Of a stretch of 64,000 bases of DNA, positions 51,811 through 61,529 are shown one piece after another. Location: assembly GCA_964653025.1 (NCBI GenBank), contig CAZZBZ010000006.1, positions 1-64,000 of the forward strand, in the 5' to 3' direction. Made by a program: the position numbers and the translations under genes. The notes beneath the pieces are model-generated. The model saw nothing but the letters and a program-made list of their open reading frames with translations, did no database searches and was not told where the DNA came from. Within the stretch, counting starts at the first letter, position 1; the number at the start of each line of letters is the position of its first letter. This DNA comes from JABWAM01 sp964653025. GTDB lineage: Bacteria; Verrucomicrobiota; Verrucomicrobiia; JABWAM01.

Positions 51811-52971
51811 ATGAGCATGGATTCCAGCGAACGCCTTCTTGCCTCGCACCACGCGCTGGCCATCAAGAAGAAGATGGATGTGCGGCGCGAGGAGTACCTC
51901 GACTTCATGACGTTTAAGTCGAACGCGCGTCCGCTGTTCGATGAGATTTTCGGACCAATCATTGGTCTCAAGGAGGAGTGGATGGCGCAGGGGGCGAAGC
52001 TGGAGGAGTTGGACATGTCGGCATTTCGCTTTCGTCGGCCGATCTTTCGGAGCCTGCCGGTCACCACCGGATGGATCGAGGGGAAGCCCGTGCGGATCAT
52101 CGAGGAAACGGCGGAGTATATCATCGCGCGCGACCAGATGGGGCGGCGGGTAAAGCTCTGCCGCGGCGTGGCCTCCATCCCTCTCCCCCTCGATCACCCC
52201 GTGAAGACGATGGACGACTGGCGCAAGGTGAAGTTCCAGTACGAGTTTCACGAGAAGCGGGTGGCTGCCGACTTTGAGCGGATCGCCTGCGAGGCCCGCG
52301 AGGCGGGGCAAGTGGTGCGCCTGGGGATTCCTGGGGGTTTCGACGAGCCGCGGCAACTTCTCGGCGAGGAAGGGGTGTGCCTGGCAACCGGGGAGGCCCC
52401 GGAGATGCTCCACGAGATCCTCAACACAATCGCGGACACGGCCGTGCGCGTGATCGAGAGCGCAGGAAAACGCGGGGGGTTCGATGAGTTGTCGATCCAC
52501 GAGGACATGGCGGGCAAGAGCGGGCCGCTTTTCGGCCCGCGGCAGGTGCGCGAGTTCATGGCGCCCTACTTCCGTCGAGTTTGGGCGTCCGCACAGGCTG
52601 CCGGAGCAAGGACCTTCATGATGGACTCCGACGGCGACATGAGCCCGATCCTCGGGGATCTCTGCGACGCAGGGTTAAACGCGATCCACCCGATGGAGCC
52701 GACCGGAAATAACGACCTTCTCGCCGTGCGGGAGAAGTTTGGGAAGCGCTTGGCGTTCCAGGGCGGCATCGACAAGCATGTGCTCCGCAAGGGGCACGAG
52801 GCGATCACGGCGGAACTGGAGCGCAAGGTGCCTCCGATGATCCGTTCAGGGGGATGCATCTTCGGTCTCGACCATCGCATTCCGAACGGAACGCCGCTCG
52901 AGGCTTACCGCTTCTACCACGCGAAGATGTGGGAGATCCTGGAGAGGGAAGGCGCGAAGCTGACAGCGTAG
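51811..52971 (+). CDS. Uroporphyrinogen decarboxylase-family protein (methyltransferase-like)
   Basis: A 386-residue TIM-barrel protein of the URO-D superfamily, but not HemE: the HemE N-terminal substrate motif is missing. Segments such as DELSIHEDMAGKSGPLFGP, FMMDSDGDMSPIL, LAFQGGIDKHVLRKG and the end FGLDHRIPNGTPLEAYRFY match the MtaA/CmuA-like or hypothetical members, many of which work on corrinoid methyl groups and are abundant in this phylum. Substrate unknown. Confidence 0.8.
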   Translation: MSMDSSERLLASHHALAIKKKMDVRREEYLDFMTFKSNARPLFDEIFGPIIGLKEEWMAQGAKLEELDMSAFRFRRPIFRSLPVTTGWIEGKPVRIIEETAEYIIARDQMGRRVKLCRGVASIPLPLDHPVKTMDDWRKVKFQYEFHEKRVAADFERIACEAREAGQVVRLGIPGGFDEPRQLLGEEGVCLATGEAPEMLHEILNTIADTAVRVIESAGKRGGFDELSIHEDMAGKSGPLFGPRQVREFMAPYFRRVWASAQAAGARTFMMDSDGDMSPILGDLCDAGLNAIHPMEPTGNNDLLAVREKFGKRLAFQGGIDKHVLRKGHEAITAELERKVPPMIRSGGCIFGLDHRIPNGTPLEAYRFYHAKMWEILEREGAKLTA

Positions 52972-53041
52972 GGCGGCGCATTGTGGCCCGCTCTCCCGTC
53001 TTTTGCGGTCCAACCCTTGAACCTTTCCCCTTCTCTTCCCC

Positions 53042-56000
53042 TCACTTCTTCTTAAAAAGCCCGTCGAGGAGGTTCTGGAGAGGCGGTTGCTGGGGCGGGG
53101 TGGGCTGACCGGGCTGGGCGGGTTGCGACGGTTGCTGCTTCTTCTCAAGCATCTGCTTGAGGTAGTTGACGCCGGTGTTGATCAGCGTCTCGCCGACAAA
53201 CTTGCTGGTGTCGAGGGCGACCTGCGGTTCGGAGAATGTCCCCGTGATGGTCGCGGCGCCCGGGAGGCGGAGCCAGTCACCCCGCTCGGCGCTCATGGTC
53301 TTAAGGAGGGGGGCGAGGAGCGAGGATTTCGCCATCACCGCGCGGTTCATCTTGATCGTGGCTTCCATCGCGAGCCGTTGGTCGAAGAACGCGTTGCCGC
53401 GGAGGGAGACCTGCAGGGCCGAACCGATCACGTGGAGGTTGTCGGTGGACAGTTTTCCGGAGGCGATTTTTGCGGAGCCTTCTACGGAGTTCACGGTGGA
53501 GGCCGTGATGTCCGGAGACTGGAGGATGCCGCCGAGGCGGGTGAGGGCCTTCCCGATCGAGGGGAGTTTCTCAAGGTGGGCGTCGCGGATGGCGAGTTCG
53601 AGGTTGCCATCGAGATTTTTGTCGAGCATCTCGCGGGAGAGACCGCGGCCCGATCCGTAGATGCGTCCAGTGAGCGTGCCGCTAATTTGTCCACGCAAAG
53701 AAGGCGTGAATGTTTCCACGAGAGGGCCGAGGGCGAGGTTCTCCACCTTCGACTCGAAGCGGAAGGGACCGGGGGTGCCGTCCTCGCCCTTGTCGGTCTT
53801 CACGCTGGCCGAGAGCGGTGCGCCGCCGAGGGTGGCGTGTGCGTCGGGCACCTCGATGGTGTTGCCCTTCACGCGCAGGGGGAGGACAAGGTTGGCGAGG
53901 GTGAAATCGCGAACCTTGAGCGAGTCCACCTTCGCGTCGAGGGTGAGGTCGAGCGCGCGCGACAGGGCGGGCGGGGCGGTGGGAGGGGCATGGGATGGCA
54001 CCGCGGCGGACGGGGAAGGGGGGGTGGCAGTCGCGGGTGACGGGGTTGCGACGGACGGGAAAATCTGGTCGTACCAAGGGGTGAGATCGAGGGACTGGCC
54101 AATGAGCTTGAGGTTGGCGAAAAGCAGGGACGGTGTGGATTTGAGGACGCCCGAGGCCTCGACACGGTTTTTCGCCCTGCCAACGGGATCGAGTTGGAGC
54201 GCGGTCGACCGGAGGGTGAGTGTGCCGTTCGTGTTCCACGAAAGGTTGGCCGAGAGGCCGGCGTTGAGGGGCTTGAGGCCCGACGGCGCGGTGCCCCCGA
54301 TGACGAGGTTCTTCGCCTCGACCTTCCCGTCGAACGAAAGCGTGCCTGCGTCCCAGGCAACTTCGCCCTGTCCGGAAAAGAGGAGGGATCGCAGCTCGAT
54401 GCCGGGAAGCCACGCGGCAAGGAGGGGGGCGAAGGCGGTCTCGCGGCAGTCGCTGGCCTCGAAGCGAGTGCGAAGGGCGCCCGTGCGCGCGTTCCAACTT
54501 GCGTTGGCGAGGAGGATGCCTGTGGGTTGATCCGCGACGAGCAGGGTAAGGCGGGTGTCGTTGGCGCGGAATTCAGGATTGCCCCAGCCGACGACGGCGT
54601 CGAGTTGTGCTGCGAGGCGGGTGTATCGGATGCCCTGCCATACGATGGAGACGTTCCTGGTCGAGGTGGTTGTCCGTGCGACAAAGCGGCCGGTTGCGTC
54701 AAGCTTCCATTCCGCCGTGATGGATGCGGTGCCCGAGGGGATTGCGAGGTCGGCGACCGGATGGAGGGCAAGGAGAGTGGGGAGCGGGGCGGAAAGGACG
54801 AGGCGTCCCGCGCCGGCATGCGCGGAGAGATTCCAACTCCCGTCGAGGGTGGCCTCTGCGATTTCTTCGCCTTTCTCGATGAGTCGGAAGGAGTTTTTCT
54901 CGAAGCGGAGTGTTTTGAGGTCGCGCAGGCTGGTGCGTCCCACGACCTGGGCAGCGGCGTCGGTAAACGAGATTTTGGGGGTGACGAGGGCGATTCCTGC
55001 GGCGCCAATGCGGCCATCGAACGAAAGGAGATGTCCCTGCTCCGAGGCAGTGATCTTGAGCGTGGCCGCAAGCGTGCCCGCGTCGAGGCGCCAGCCGGGA
55101 GGGAGGTCGAGGAGGCGCAGGAAGGGTGCGATCTCGAGCGGGGAAAGTTGGAGGCTGAACTCGGCGTCCTCGGCAGGGGTGCCGAGGTTTTCGCCCTCCT
55201 TCCACGAGATCGTCATGGGGCGGTTGAGCGTCCCCTTGAGAAGTGGACCGCTACCTTGGCGCGTGGTGTCGAGGTTGAGTTGGGAGATTGTGGCTTGTCG
55301 GATGCGAAGGTTGATTTCGATTTCGTGATCGAGGGAGATCTGGATGGGGCGAGCGAAGAGGGCGGAGAGATTGGGGGAGGAAACCATGAGCGGGTTCGCG
55401 GTGAGGCGGCCTTTGGTGCGAATCAGGGTGGCGTCGTGTCGGAGGGAGAGGTGGCCGGTGTACCCGATCTGCGTCGGTCCAAAATCCATGTGGCGCGCAC
55501 CGAAGAGAAGATTGAGCACCGGCTTGCCCACAGGGCCGATTTCCATGTCGAGTTCCGCCTCTCTCGCCGCGAGGTCGAGGGGGCCCGTTGCCCGTGCGGT
55601 GGCGAGCGCGGTTCCCGCACGTTCCACGGTGAGGGCCGCCTCACGGAGAAGGCCCTTGCCGTTCACACCGGATCCAAGATCGAAGTGCAGGGTTGCGGAG
55701 AAACCTTCGAAACGCTCGGCCCCGGCGTGGCCAGCGAGGCGATCAATAAAAAGCTCACCTTTCGCGGAGCGAGGGATGAGCGCCTCGTCGAGGTTCACCG
55801 CGAGTTTTGCGCGTGCGTTGCCGGTGGCGGTGGTGGCGTGCGCTTCCTGTCCCTCTTCCCCGGGGGCTTCTTGCTTCAGGGAGAATCCCAGGTCGAGGTC
55901 GAGGGTCGCGGAGCCGCCCGGACGAAGGTCTTGTGCGGAAAGGTTGGCGGTGCCGATCTCGATTTTCCTGAGGGGGGCCTCGTGGACGAGGTGCAGGTTG

Positions 56001-56542
56001 CGGATCGAGAGATTCCCGACCCAAACAGGGAGCGGGGGAGGTGCGTCAGTACTTGTCGAAACGGGCGTCGGGACTTTCGCGGTCGCAGCGGCGGGTTGGA
56101 AAGCCTTTGGCATGTCCGCGAAGGTGCCGTCCGGTCTCTCGACGAGGTGGATCGACGGGGATTCGAGTTGCAGGGTCTCAGCTTCAAAGCGCCCGAGGAG
56201 CGCGGCCCAGCCGTGATAGCGGGCGGAAAGACGCACGGCGGCAAGGAGCGGGCGTTCGGCCGGGCCGATGCGCAGGTTCTCGATCTCGATCGAGGAGAAC
56301 GGGTGCCAGGCGACCCGCGAGGCGGTGATCTCCATACCGAAATTTTTTGAGAGATGGGGCAGGATCACGCGGCGGACGCCGGCATCGCTCGTCAGCCAGA
56401 ACCCGAAGCCGAGCAGGAGGGCGAAGAGGGAGACGCACAGGATGGCGGTGAGCCCAAGCCATCGGGCACCTCGATTTTTTGGGGCCGATGCAGGCACCGG
56501 TTCTTGGGAAAGGCCGTGAGTTGGGGGAGCGGCGTCAGGCAT
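53042..56542 (-). CDS. Large AsmA/DUF748-like envelope protein
   Basis: A 1,166-residue protein from the ATG at 56542 (the frame continues upstream, but the N-terminal anchor sets the start). One helix at about 30-50 (LGLTAILCVSLFALLLGFGFWL) is followed by DAGVRRVILPHLSKNFGMEITASRVAWHPF, the typical AsmA opening. Most of the rest is long amphipathic beta strands, with Pro/Ala linkers near 835-855. A recognisable AsmA C-terminal segment covers about 930-1115 (SGTLTGRIYGSGRGLSREML, GSALQVSLRGNAFFDQRL). The end is a Gln/Pro-rich tail with GLFKKK. Proteins of this class form bridges carrying lipids to the outer membrane. Confidence 0.85.
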   Translation of the reverse strand: MPDAAPPTHGLSQEPVPASAPKNRGARWLGLTAILCVSLFALLLGFGFWLTSDAGVRRVILPHLSKNFGMEITASRVAWHPFSSIEIENLRIGPAERPLLAAVRLSARYHGWAALLGRFEAETLQLESPSIHLVERPDGTFADMPKAFQPAAATAKVPTPVSTSTDAPPPLPVWVGNLSIRNLHLVHEAPLRKIEIGTANLSAQDLRPGGSATLDLDLGFSLKQEAPGEEGQEAHATTATGNARAKLAVNLDEALIPRSAKGELFIDRLAGHAGAERFEGFSATLHFDLGSGVNGKGLLREAALTVERAGTALATARATGPLDLAAREAELDMEIGPVGKPVLNLLFGARHMDFGPTQIGYTGHLSLRHDATLIRTKGRLTANPLMVSSPNLSALFARPIQISLDHEIEINLRIRQATISQLNLDTTRQGSGPLLKGTLNRPMTISWKEGENLGTPAEDAEFSLQLSPLEIAPFLRLLDLPPGWRLDAGTLAATLKITASEQGHLLSFDGRIGAAGIALVTPKISFTDAAAQVVGRTSLRDLKTLRFEKNSFRLIEKGEEIAEATLDGSWNLSAHAGAGRLVLSAPLPTLLALHPVADLAIPSGTASITAEWKLDATGRFVARTTTSTRNVSIVWQGIRYTRLAAQLDAVVGWGNPEFRANDTRLTLLVADQPTGILLANASWNARTGALRTRFEASDCRETAFAPLLAAWLPGIELRSLLFSGQGEVAWDAGTLSFDGKVEAKNLVIGGTAPSGLKPLNAGLSANLSWNTNGTLTLRSTALQLDPVGRAKNRVEASGVLKSTPSLLFANLKLIGQSLDLTPWYDQIFPSVATPSPATATPPSPSAAVPSHAPPTAPPALSRALDLTLDAKVDSLKVRDFTLANLVLPLRVKGNTIEVPDAHATLGGAPLSASVKTDKGEDGTPGPFRFESKVENLALGPLVETFTPSLRGQISGTLTGRIYGSGRGLSREMLDKNLDGNLELAIRDAHLEKLPSIGKALTRLGGILQSPDITASTVNSVEGSAKIASGKLSTDNLHVIGSALQVSLRGNAFFDQRLAMEATIKMNRAVMAKSSLLAPLLKTMSAERGDWLRLPGAATITGTFSEPQVALDTSKFVGETLINTGVNYLKQMLEKKQQPSQPAQPGQPTPPQQPPLQNLLDGLFKKK

Positions 56543-56653
56543 TCCCCCATTGTACACGTCGGAGAATGGGGGGCAAAGTGGCAAAAGGGGGGGCAAGGAG
56601 ACTCCCGGCTTGCCCCGGGGTCGGGGGTGTGGTTCCAAGGGGGTGGCACCCTT

Positions 56654-57853
56654 ATGAACTCGCCGCTTCCCATCCAGTTGGAGATTTCCGCGGCCGAAAG
56701 GTCCTGTCTCGAACGGGACTACGAGCTTTACGCGACGGATGAGTTGCCCGCGGCATGGGAGGACTTCGTGCAGGAGGAGTATGGCCTCGATGTGGCGGGG
56801 AGGTTTGCGGGCATGCCGATCCGCAATCCTTTCGGTTGCGCGGGCGGACCGCTTTGTCGGAACATCCTGCAGGTGCGCGAAGCCTCCGAGGCGGGGCTTG
56901 GGTTCATCACCCTGATCGCGGCGCGGGCGCGCGATGAAGCGGGCGCCACCATGGTGCAGGACTGGCGTGGGTTGGAGTCCGAGATCGATCTCGAGGAGCG
57001 CGACGGTGGGCGCTCGCTGACGTGGATCGAGTGCGGGTGGTACGACACCCTCGATGTTTACGCGGAGTTTCTGCGCACCGCCCTCGATGTGGGGGGGCGT
57101 CGTCGGATGCTTGTGATCCCGGCAATACGCATCAGCGTGAACGCGCGCGGCCAGGCGAGTCCGCCCGAGGTTCGCCACACGGTCCGCCTGCTCCAGGAGG
57201 TCTGGCACGGGGCACATCCCGACCAGTCGCTTCCGCTGGAGGTGGAGGTCCTTCCCGAGATGCGCGGACTTTCACCGGCGAACAAGAAGAAAGCGCTGCT
57301 GCGCGCCTACGGCGCGGTCGCGGGTCTCATCAAGGCCGCATCCGAGCATCCGCGCTATGTGTGCGCGGGACTGAAGCTGGGCTCCGCCGCGTTCGATGCC
57401 GCCTTCCAGGCCCGCGCGGTGGAGGCGGCCCTTGGCGGGGCGGAGAAGCCAGGGTTCCTTGTCCTCTTCGAACGCCTGCGGCGGTTTGAGCGGCGGCGTG
57501 GCGGACGGTGCACGGTCTCGTTCGGGGGTGAAGAACTCTCGCGGCGCAACCTCGCGGCCCTCGATCGCCTCGACCGGACGGTGGAGTTCAGCGCCCTTGG
57601 CGACATCACCACGGGGAGGAGGATGGTCGAGTACGCGCTGCGCGGCGCGACGAGCGGGCAGATGCACACGATCTTCCATCTCCCCTCGTCCTTTTACCGT
57701 CGCCAAACGGGTACGCGGATCGATCGGGCCCTCCATGAGTTGGTTTTCCACCCGCACCACGGCCTCGTTGCGGCGATGCTCCACGTGAAGGCAAGGGCCG
57801 GCGTCGCCCGATTTCTCGATCTCGCGAAGGCGCGCGCGAAACTCGCGAGCTGA
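56654..57853 (+). CDS. Dihydroorotate-dehydrogenase-like TIM-barrel protein of unknown function
   Basis: A 399-residue protein from the ATG at 56654. The segment GMPIRNPFGCAGGPLCRNIL resembles the FMN-binding opening of dihydroorotate and dihydropyrimidine dehydrogenases (NPxxxAAGP), and SEAGLGFITLIAARA and YVCAGLKLGSAAFDAAF fit barrel strands. No typical catalytic serine/cysteine loop or ferredoxin domain was identified, so the reaction is not assigned. It is transcribed divergently from the AsmA-like gene and 59 bp before the ABC transporter genes. Confidence 0.45.
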   Translation: MNSPLPIQLEISAAERSCLERDYELYATDELPAAWEDFVQEEYGLDVAGRFAGMPIRNPFGCAGGPLCRNILQVREASEAGLGFITLIAARARDEAGATMVQDWRGLESEIDLEERDGGRSLTWIECGWYDTLDVYAEFLRTALDVGGRRRMLVIPAIRISVNARGQASPPEVRHTVRLLQEVWHGAHPDQSLPLEVEVLPEMRGLSPANKKKALLRAYGAVAGLIKAASEHPRYVCAGLKLGSAAFDAAFQARAVEAALGGAEKPGFLVLFERLRRFERRRGGRCTVSFGGEELSRRNLAALDRLDRTVEFSALGDITTGRRMVEYALRGATSGQMHTIFHLPSSFYRRQTGTRIDRALHELVFHPHHGLVAAMLHVKARAGVARFLDLAKARAKLAS

Positions 57854-57912
57854 GCGGGTCATCCCGAAGTTGCGGTTCGGGGGCCGGGGTGGTAGTCGGA
57901 GGCGATCACCCC

Positions 57913-58961
<1,049 letters not shown>

Positions 58962-58965
<4 letters not shown>

Positions 58966-60698
58966 AGAATAGCTGGAAGTTCCGGGCGGGGCTGGCGTTG
59001 ACGTTCGCCTTCCTCGCGCTTTTCCTCATCTGGCCCGTTTTCTTCGTGGTTCAGGGGAGTGTGCTGGTCGAGCAGGAGGGGCGCACGCGGTTCACGGCCG
59101 TGTTCTTCCAACTCTTCGCGCAGAGCCCGTTCATGTGGACCTGCCTGCTGAACAGCCTTGCGCTGGCGGTGTGCAGCACGGGGGTTTGTGTCCTCATTTC
59201 GCTGCCGCTGGCACAGCTCTTCGCGCGGCACGACTTCCCGGGAAAGATGCTCTGGCAGGCGCTCCTCATGGGGCCGCTCATCCTGCCGCCGTTCGTCGGG
59301 GCCATCGGCGTGCAACAGATCTTCGCGCGGTTTGGCACGCTGAACCACTGGCTGGGGCTGGTGGGGCCGGGCGTGGCAGACCCGAGGCCGATCGACTGGC
59401 TCGGCGACGGGGGCTTCTGGGGGGCGGTGGTGATGCAGTCGCTCCACCTTTTTCCGATCCTTTTCCTGAACCTCACCGCCTCGATGGCGAACATCAATCC
59501 GGCCATGCGTGAGGCGGCGCGCGGCCTCGGCGCCGCCCCGTGGCGTGTCTTTCACACGGTCACCCTGCCGCTCCTTACCCCCGGGTTCTTTGCGGGCGCG
59601 ATCATCGTCTTTGTCTGGGCGTTCACCGACCTCGGGACACCGCTCATCTTCGGGTTCTCCAACGTGGTGGCCGTCCAGATCTTCGACAAGGTCAATGAGG
59701 CCGGCTTCAACCCTTTCGGGTACACGCTGGTCATCGTGGTGCTCGTGACCACCGTGGTCCTTTTTCTCATCTCGCGCCAGCTAGTGGCGCGGCAGGACTA
59801 CGTCACCCAGGGCAAAGCCTCGGCGCGCGAGGATCTCGAGCCGCTGCGGGGAAGGGGGCTTGCGCTCGCCACGGTGGGGCTCGGGTTCATTGGTGCCCTT
59901 GCCTTGCTCCCGCACGCGAGTGTTGTTCTCCAGTCGTTGAGCGGAAAGTGGTTCATGGGCGCGCTGCCGCAGGAGTGGACGCTCGGTCACTACCGTGAGG
60001 TGTTTACCCTGCCGCAGACGATGACAGGACTGCGCAACAGCCTCTTCTACTCGAGCCTGAGTGCGGGGGTGGATGTGGTGCTCGGCGTTGCCATCGCCTA
60101 TTGGCTCGCGCGAAAGGAGTTTGCGGGCAAAGCGCTGCTCGACGCCCTGACGGTCCTCCCGCTTGCCCTCCCCGGCATCGTGCTGGCCTTCGGCTACGTG
60201 ATGGCGTTCAACGTGCCGAAGTCATGGCACGGGCTCGACCTCGGCTGGCTCAGGTCGTTCCTGAATCCGCGGGAGAACCCGACGCTCCTCCTCGTGGTGA
60301 GCTACAGCGTGCGGCGCCTGCCCTTCATCGTGCGTGCCGTGTATGCGGGCCTGCAGCAGATGAGCGTCTCGCTGGAGGAGGCCTCCCGGAATCTTGGTGC
60401 GAGCGAGGCGGTCACCGTGCGCCGTGTGGTCCTTCCCCTTGTGCGGGGCAACGTGATCGCGGGCGCGGCGCTGACCTTTGCCTTTGCCTTCCTCGAGGTG
60501 AGCGACAGCCTGATTCTCGCGATGAAGGAGCAGTTCTACCCAACGACAAAAACGATCTGGGCCCTCATGGGGCGGATCGAGCCGGGGGCGGGCGCGGTGG
60601 CGAGCGCGCTTGGCGTGCTCGGGATGCTCCTCCTTTTCCTCGCCTTCTACATAGCCAACCGCGTCCTCGGCAAACGCATGGGCAACCTTTTCGGTTGA
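58962..60698 (+). CDS. ABC transporter permease, fused FbpB-type
   Basis: A 578-residue protein with about 12 membrane helices and two permease halves. Each has an EAA loop facing the ATPase: MREAARGLGAAPWRVFHTVTLPLLTPG (near 186) and LEEASRNLGASEAVTVRRVVLPLVRG (near 474). Such fused permeases serve ferric-iron importers (FbpB/SfuB). No periplasmic substrate-binding protein gene is adjacent, so the partner is elsewhere or is the small exported protein downstream, which does not look like one. Confidence 0.9.
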
Positions 60699-60742
60699 GT
60701 GTGCTTCCGGCTTGCATGGGAGAGGCAGGGGAGGCATAAGCC

Positions 60743-61261
60743 TTGGCCGTGCGCATTGCCCTGGCATTGATCGCGCTTTTCGCGCTGGCTCGCCCCTGTC
60801 GCGCCGAGATCAGCTCCGACTGGGAGGTGATGAAGGTCCATCACGAGTTGATCGACACGGTCGGCGAGACGACCGAGTTGGTCGGGGATCTCAAGGAGAA
60901 GGCGGCCTTTCAGCGGAACCTTTCGCTCAACGCGAAGCAGGTCACCGGCATCCGCTTCGTGGTCCACTGGAAGGCCCCCTCTACGGGGATCCCAAAGTTC
61001 GCGGTCAAGATCGAGGCGCGCGGCGTGGTTCCCGCGACGAATGAGGAGACCTGGAAGGAGATCATCAAGCTGTACAAGGAGACGCCCGATTTTAGCGGCT
61101 GGACGTATGCCGACATCAAGGGCGACGCCCTGGTGAAGTTCGGGCGGGTGATGGCGTGGAAAGTGACTCTTTTGCAGAACGGGAAGCCGATGGCGACCCG
61201 AGATTCGTTCACGTGGGACGAAGCCGCGGCGGTCGCGGCCAGGAACAAAGACAAGCCCTGA
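60743..61261 (+). CDS. Small exported protein of unknown function
   Basis: About 172 residues starting at TTG 60743 behind GGGGAGG; a GTG six bases later is an alternative. A signal peptide (VRIALALIALFALARPCRA) is followed by a charged mature domain with an N-terminal helical segment (DWEVMKVHHELIDTVGETTELVGDL) and two strand-rich sections. It is too small to be an ABC solute-binding protein. It lies 44 bp after the permease gene. Not recognised. Confidence 0.6.
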   Translation: MAVRIALALIALFALARPCRAEISSDWEVMKVHHELIDTVGETTELVGDLKEKAAFQRNLSLNAKQVTGIRFVVHWKAPSTGIPKFAVKIEARGVVPATNEETWKEIIKLYKETPDFSGWTYADIKGDALVKFGRVMAWKVTLLQNGKPMATRDSFTWDEAAAVAARNKDKP

Positions 61262-61300
61262 CCCCGGACCGCGGGGCGAGGCACCCAAGGAGGAATCACC

Positions 61301-61504
61301 ATGGCATTCAGCGTTGTCAGCAACAAGTCGCAGAAAACCTATTACCTTCACTCCCGCGAGGTGGTCCTCAGGGGGGACCGGAAGCAGCGGATCTTCTTCT
61401 TCGCCGGTGAGGTGAAGGAGGGGGCGCTCGACGCGATCCCCGAGGGGTACGAGACGATGGAGAACCCGCGCACCGGCCTCCCGATGCTGCGGAAGAAAAA
61501 GTAA
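61301..61504 (+). CDS. Conserved 67-residue protein
   Basis: A small basic protein behind a strong AAGGAGG seven bases before the ATG. It begins AFSVVSNKSQKTYYLHSREV and ends TGLPMLRKKK. Short proteins with this K(T)YYLHSRE...RKQRIFFFA...GY...TGLP pattern occur in several bacterial phyla without known function (from memory, unverified). The good ribosome site and the lack of any overlap with another gene support translation. Confidence 0.72.
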   Translation: MAFSVVSNKSQKTYYLHSREVVLRGDRKQRIFFFAGEVKEGALDAIPEGYETMENPRTGLPMLRKKK

Positions 61505-61529
61505 CCCGGCGCTTGGCGCCCCTTTTTCG

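Noticed and set aside
54194..56350. A 718-codon plus-strand frame
   Set aside because: Antisense to the AsmA-like gene, composed of Glu/Gly/Arg runs without structure.
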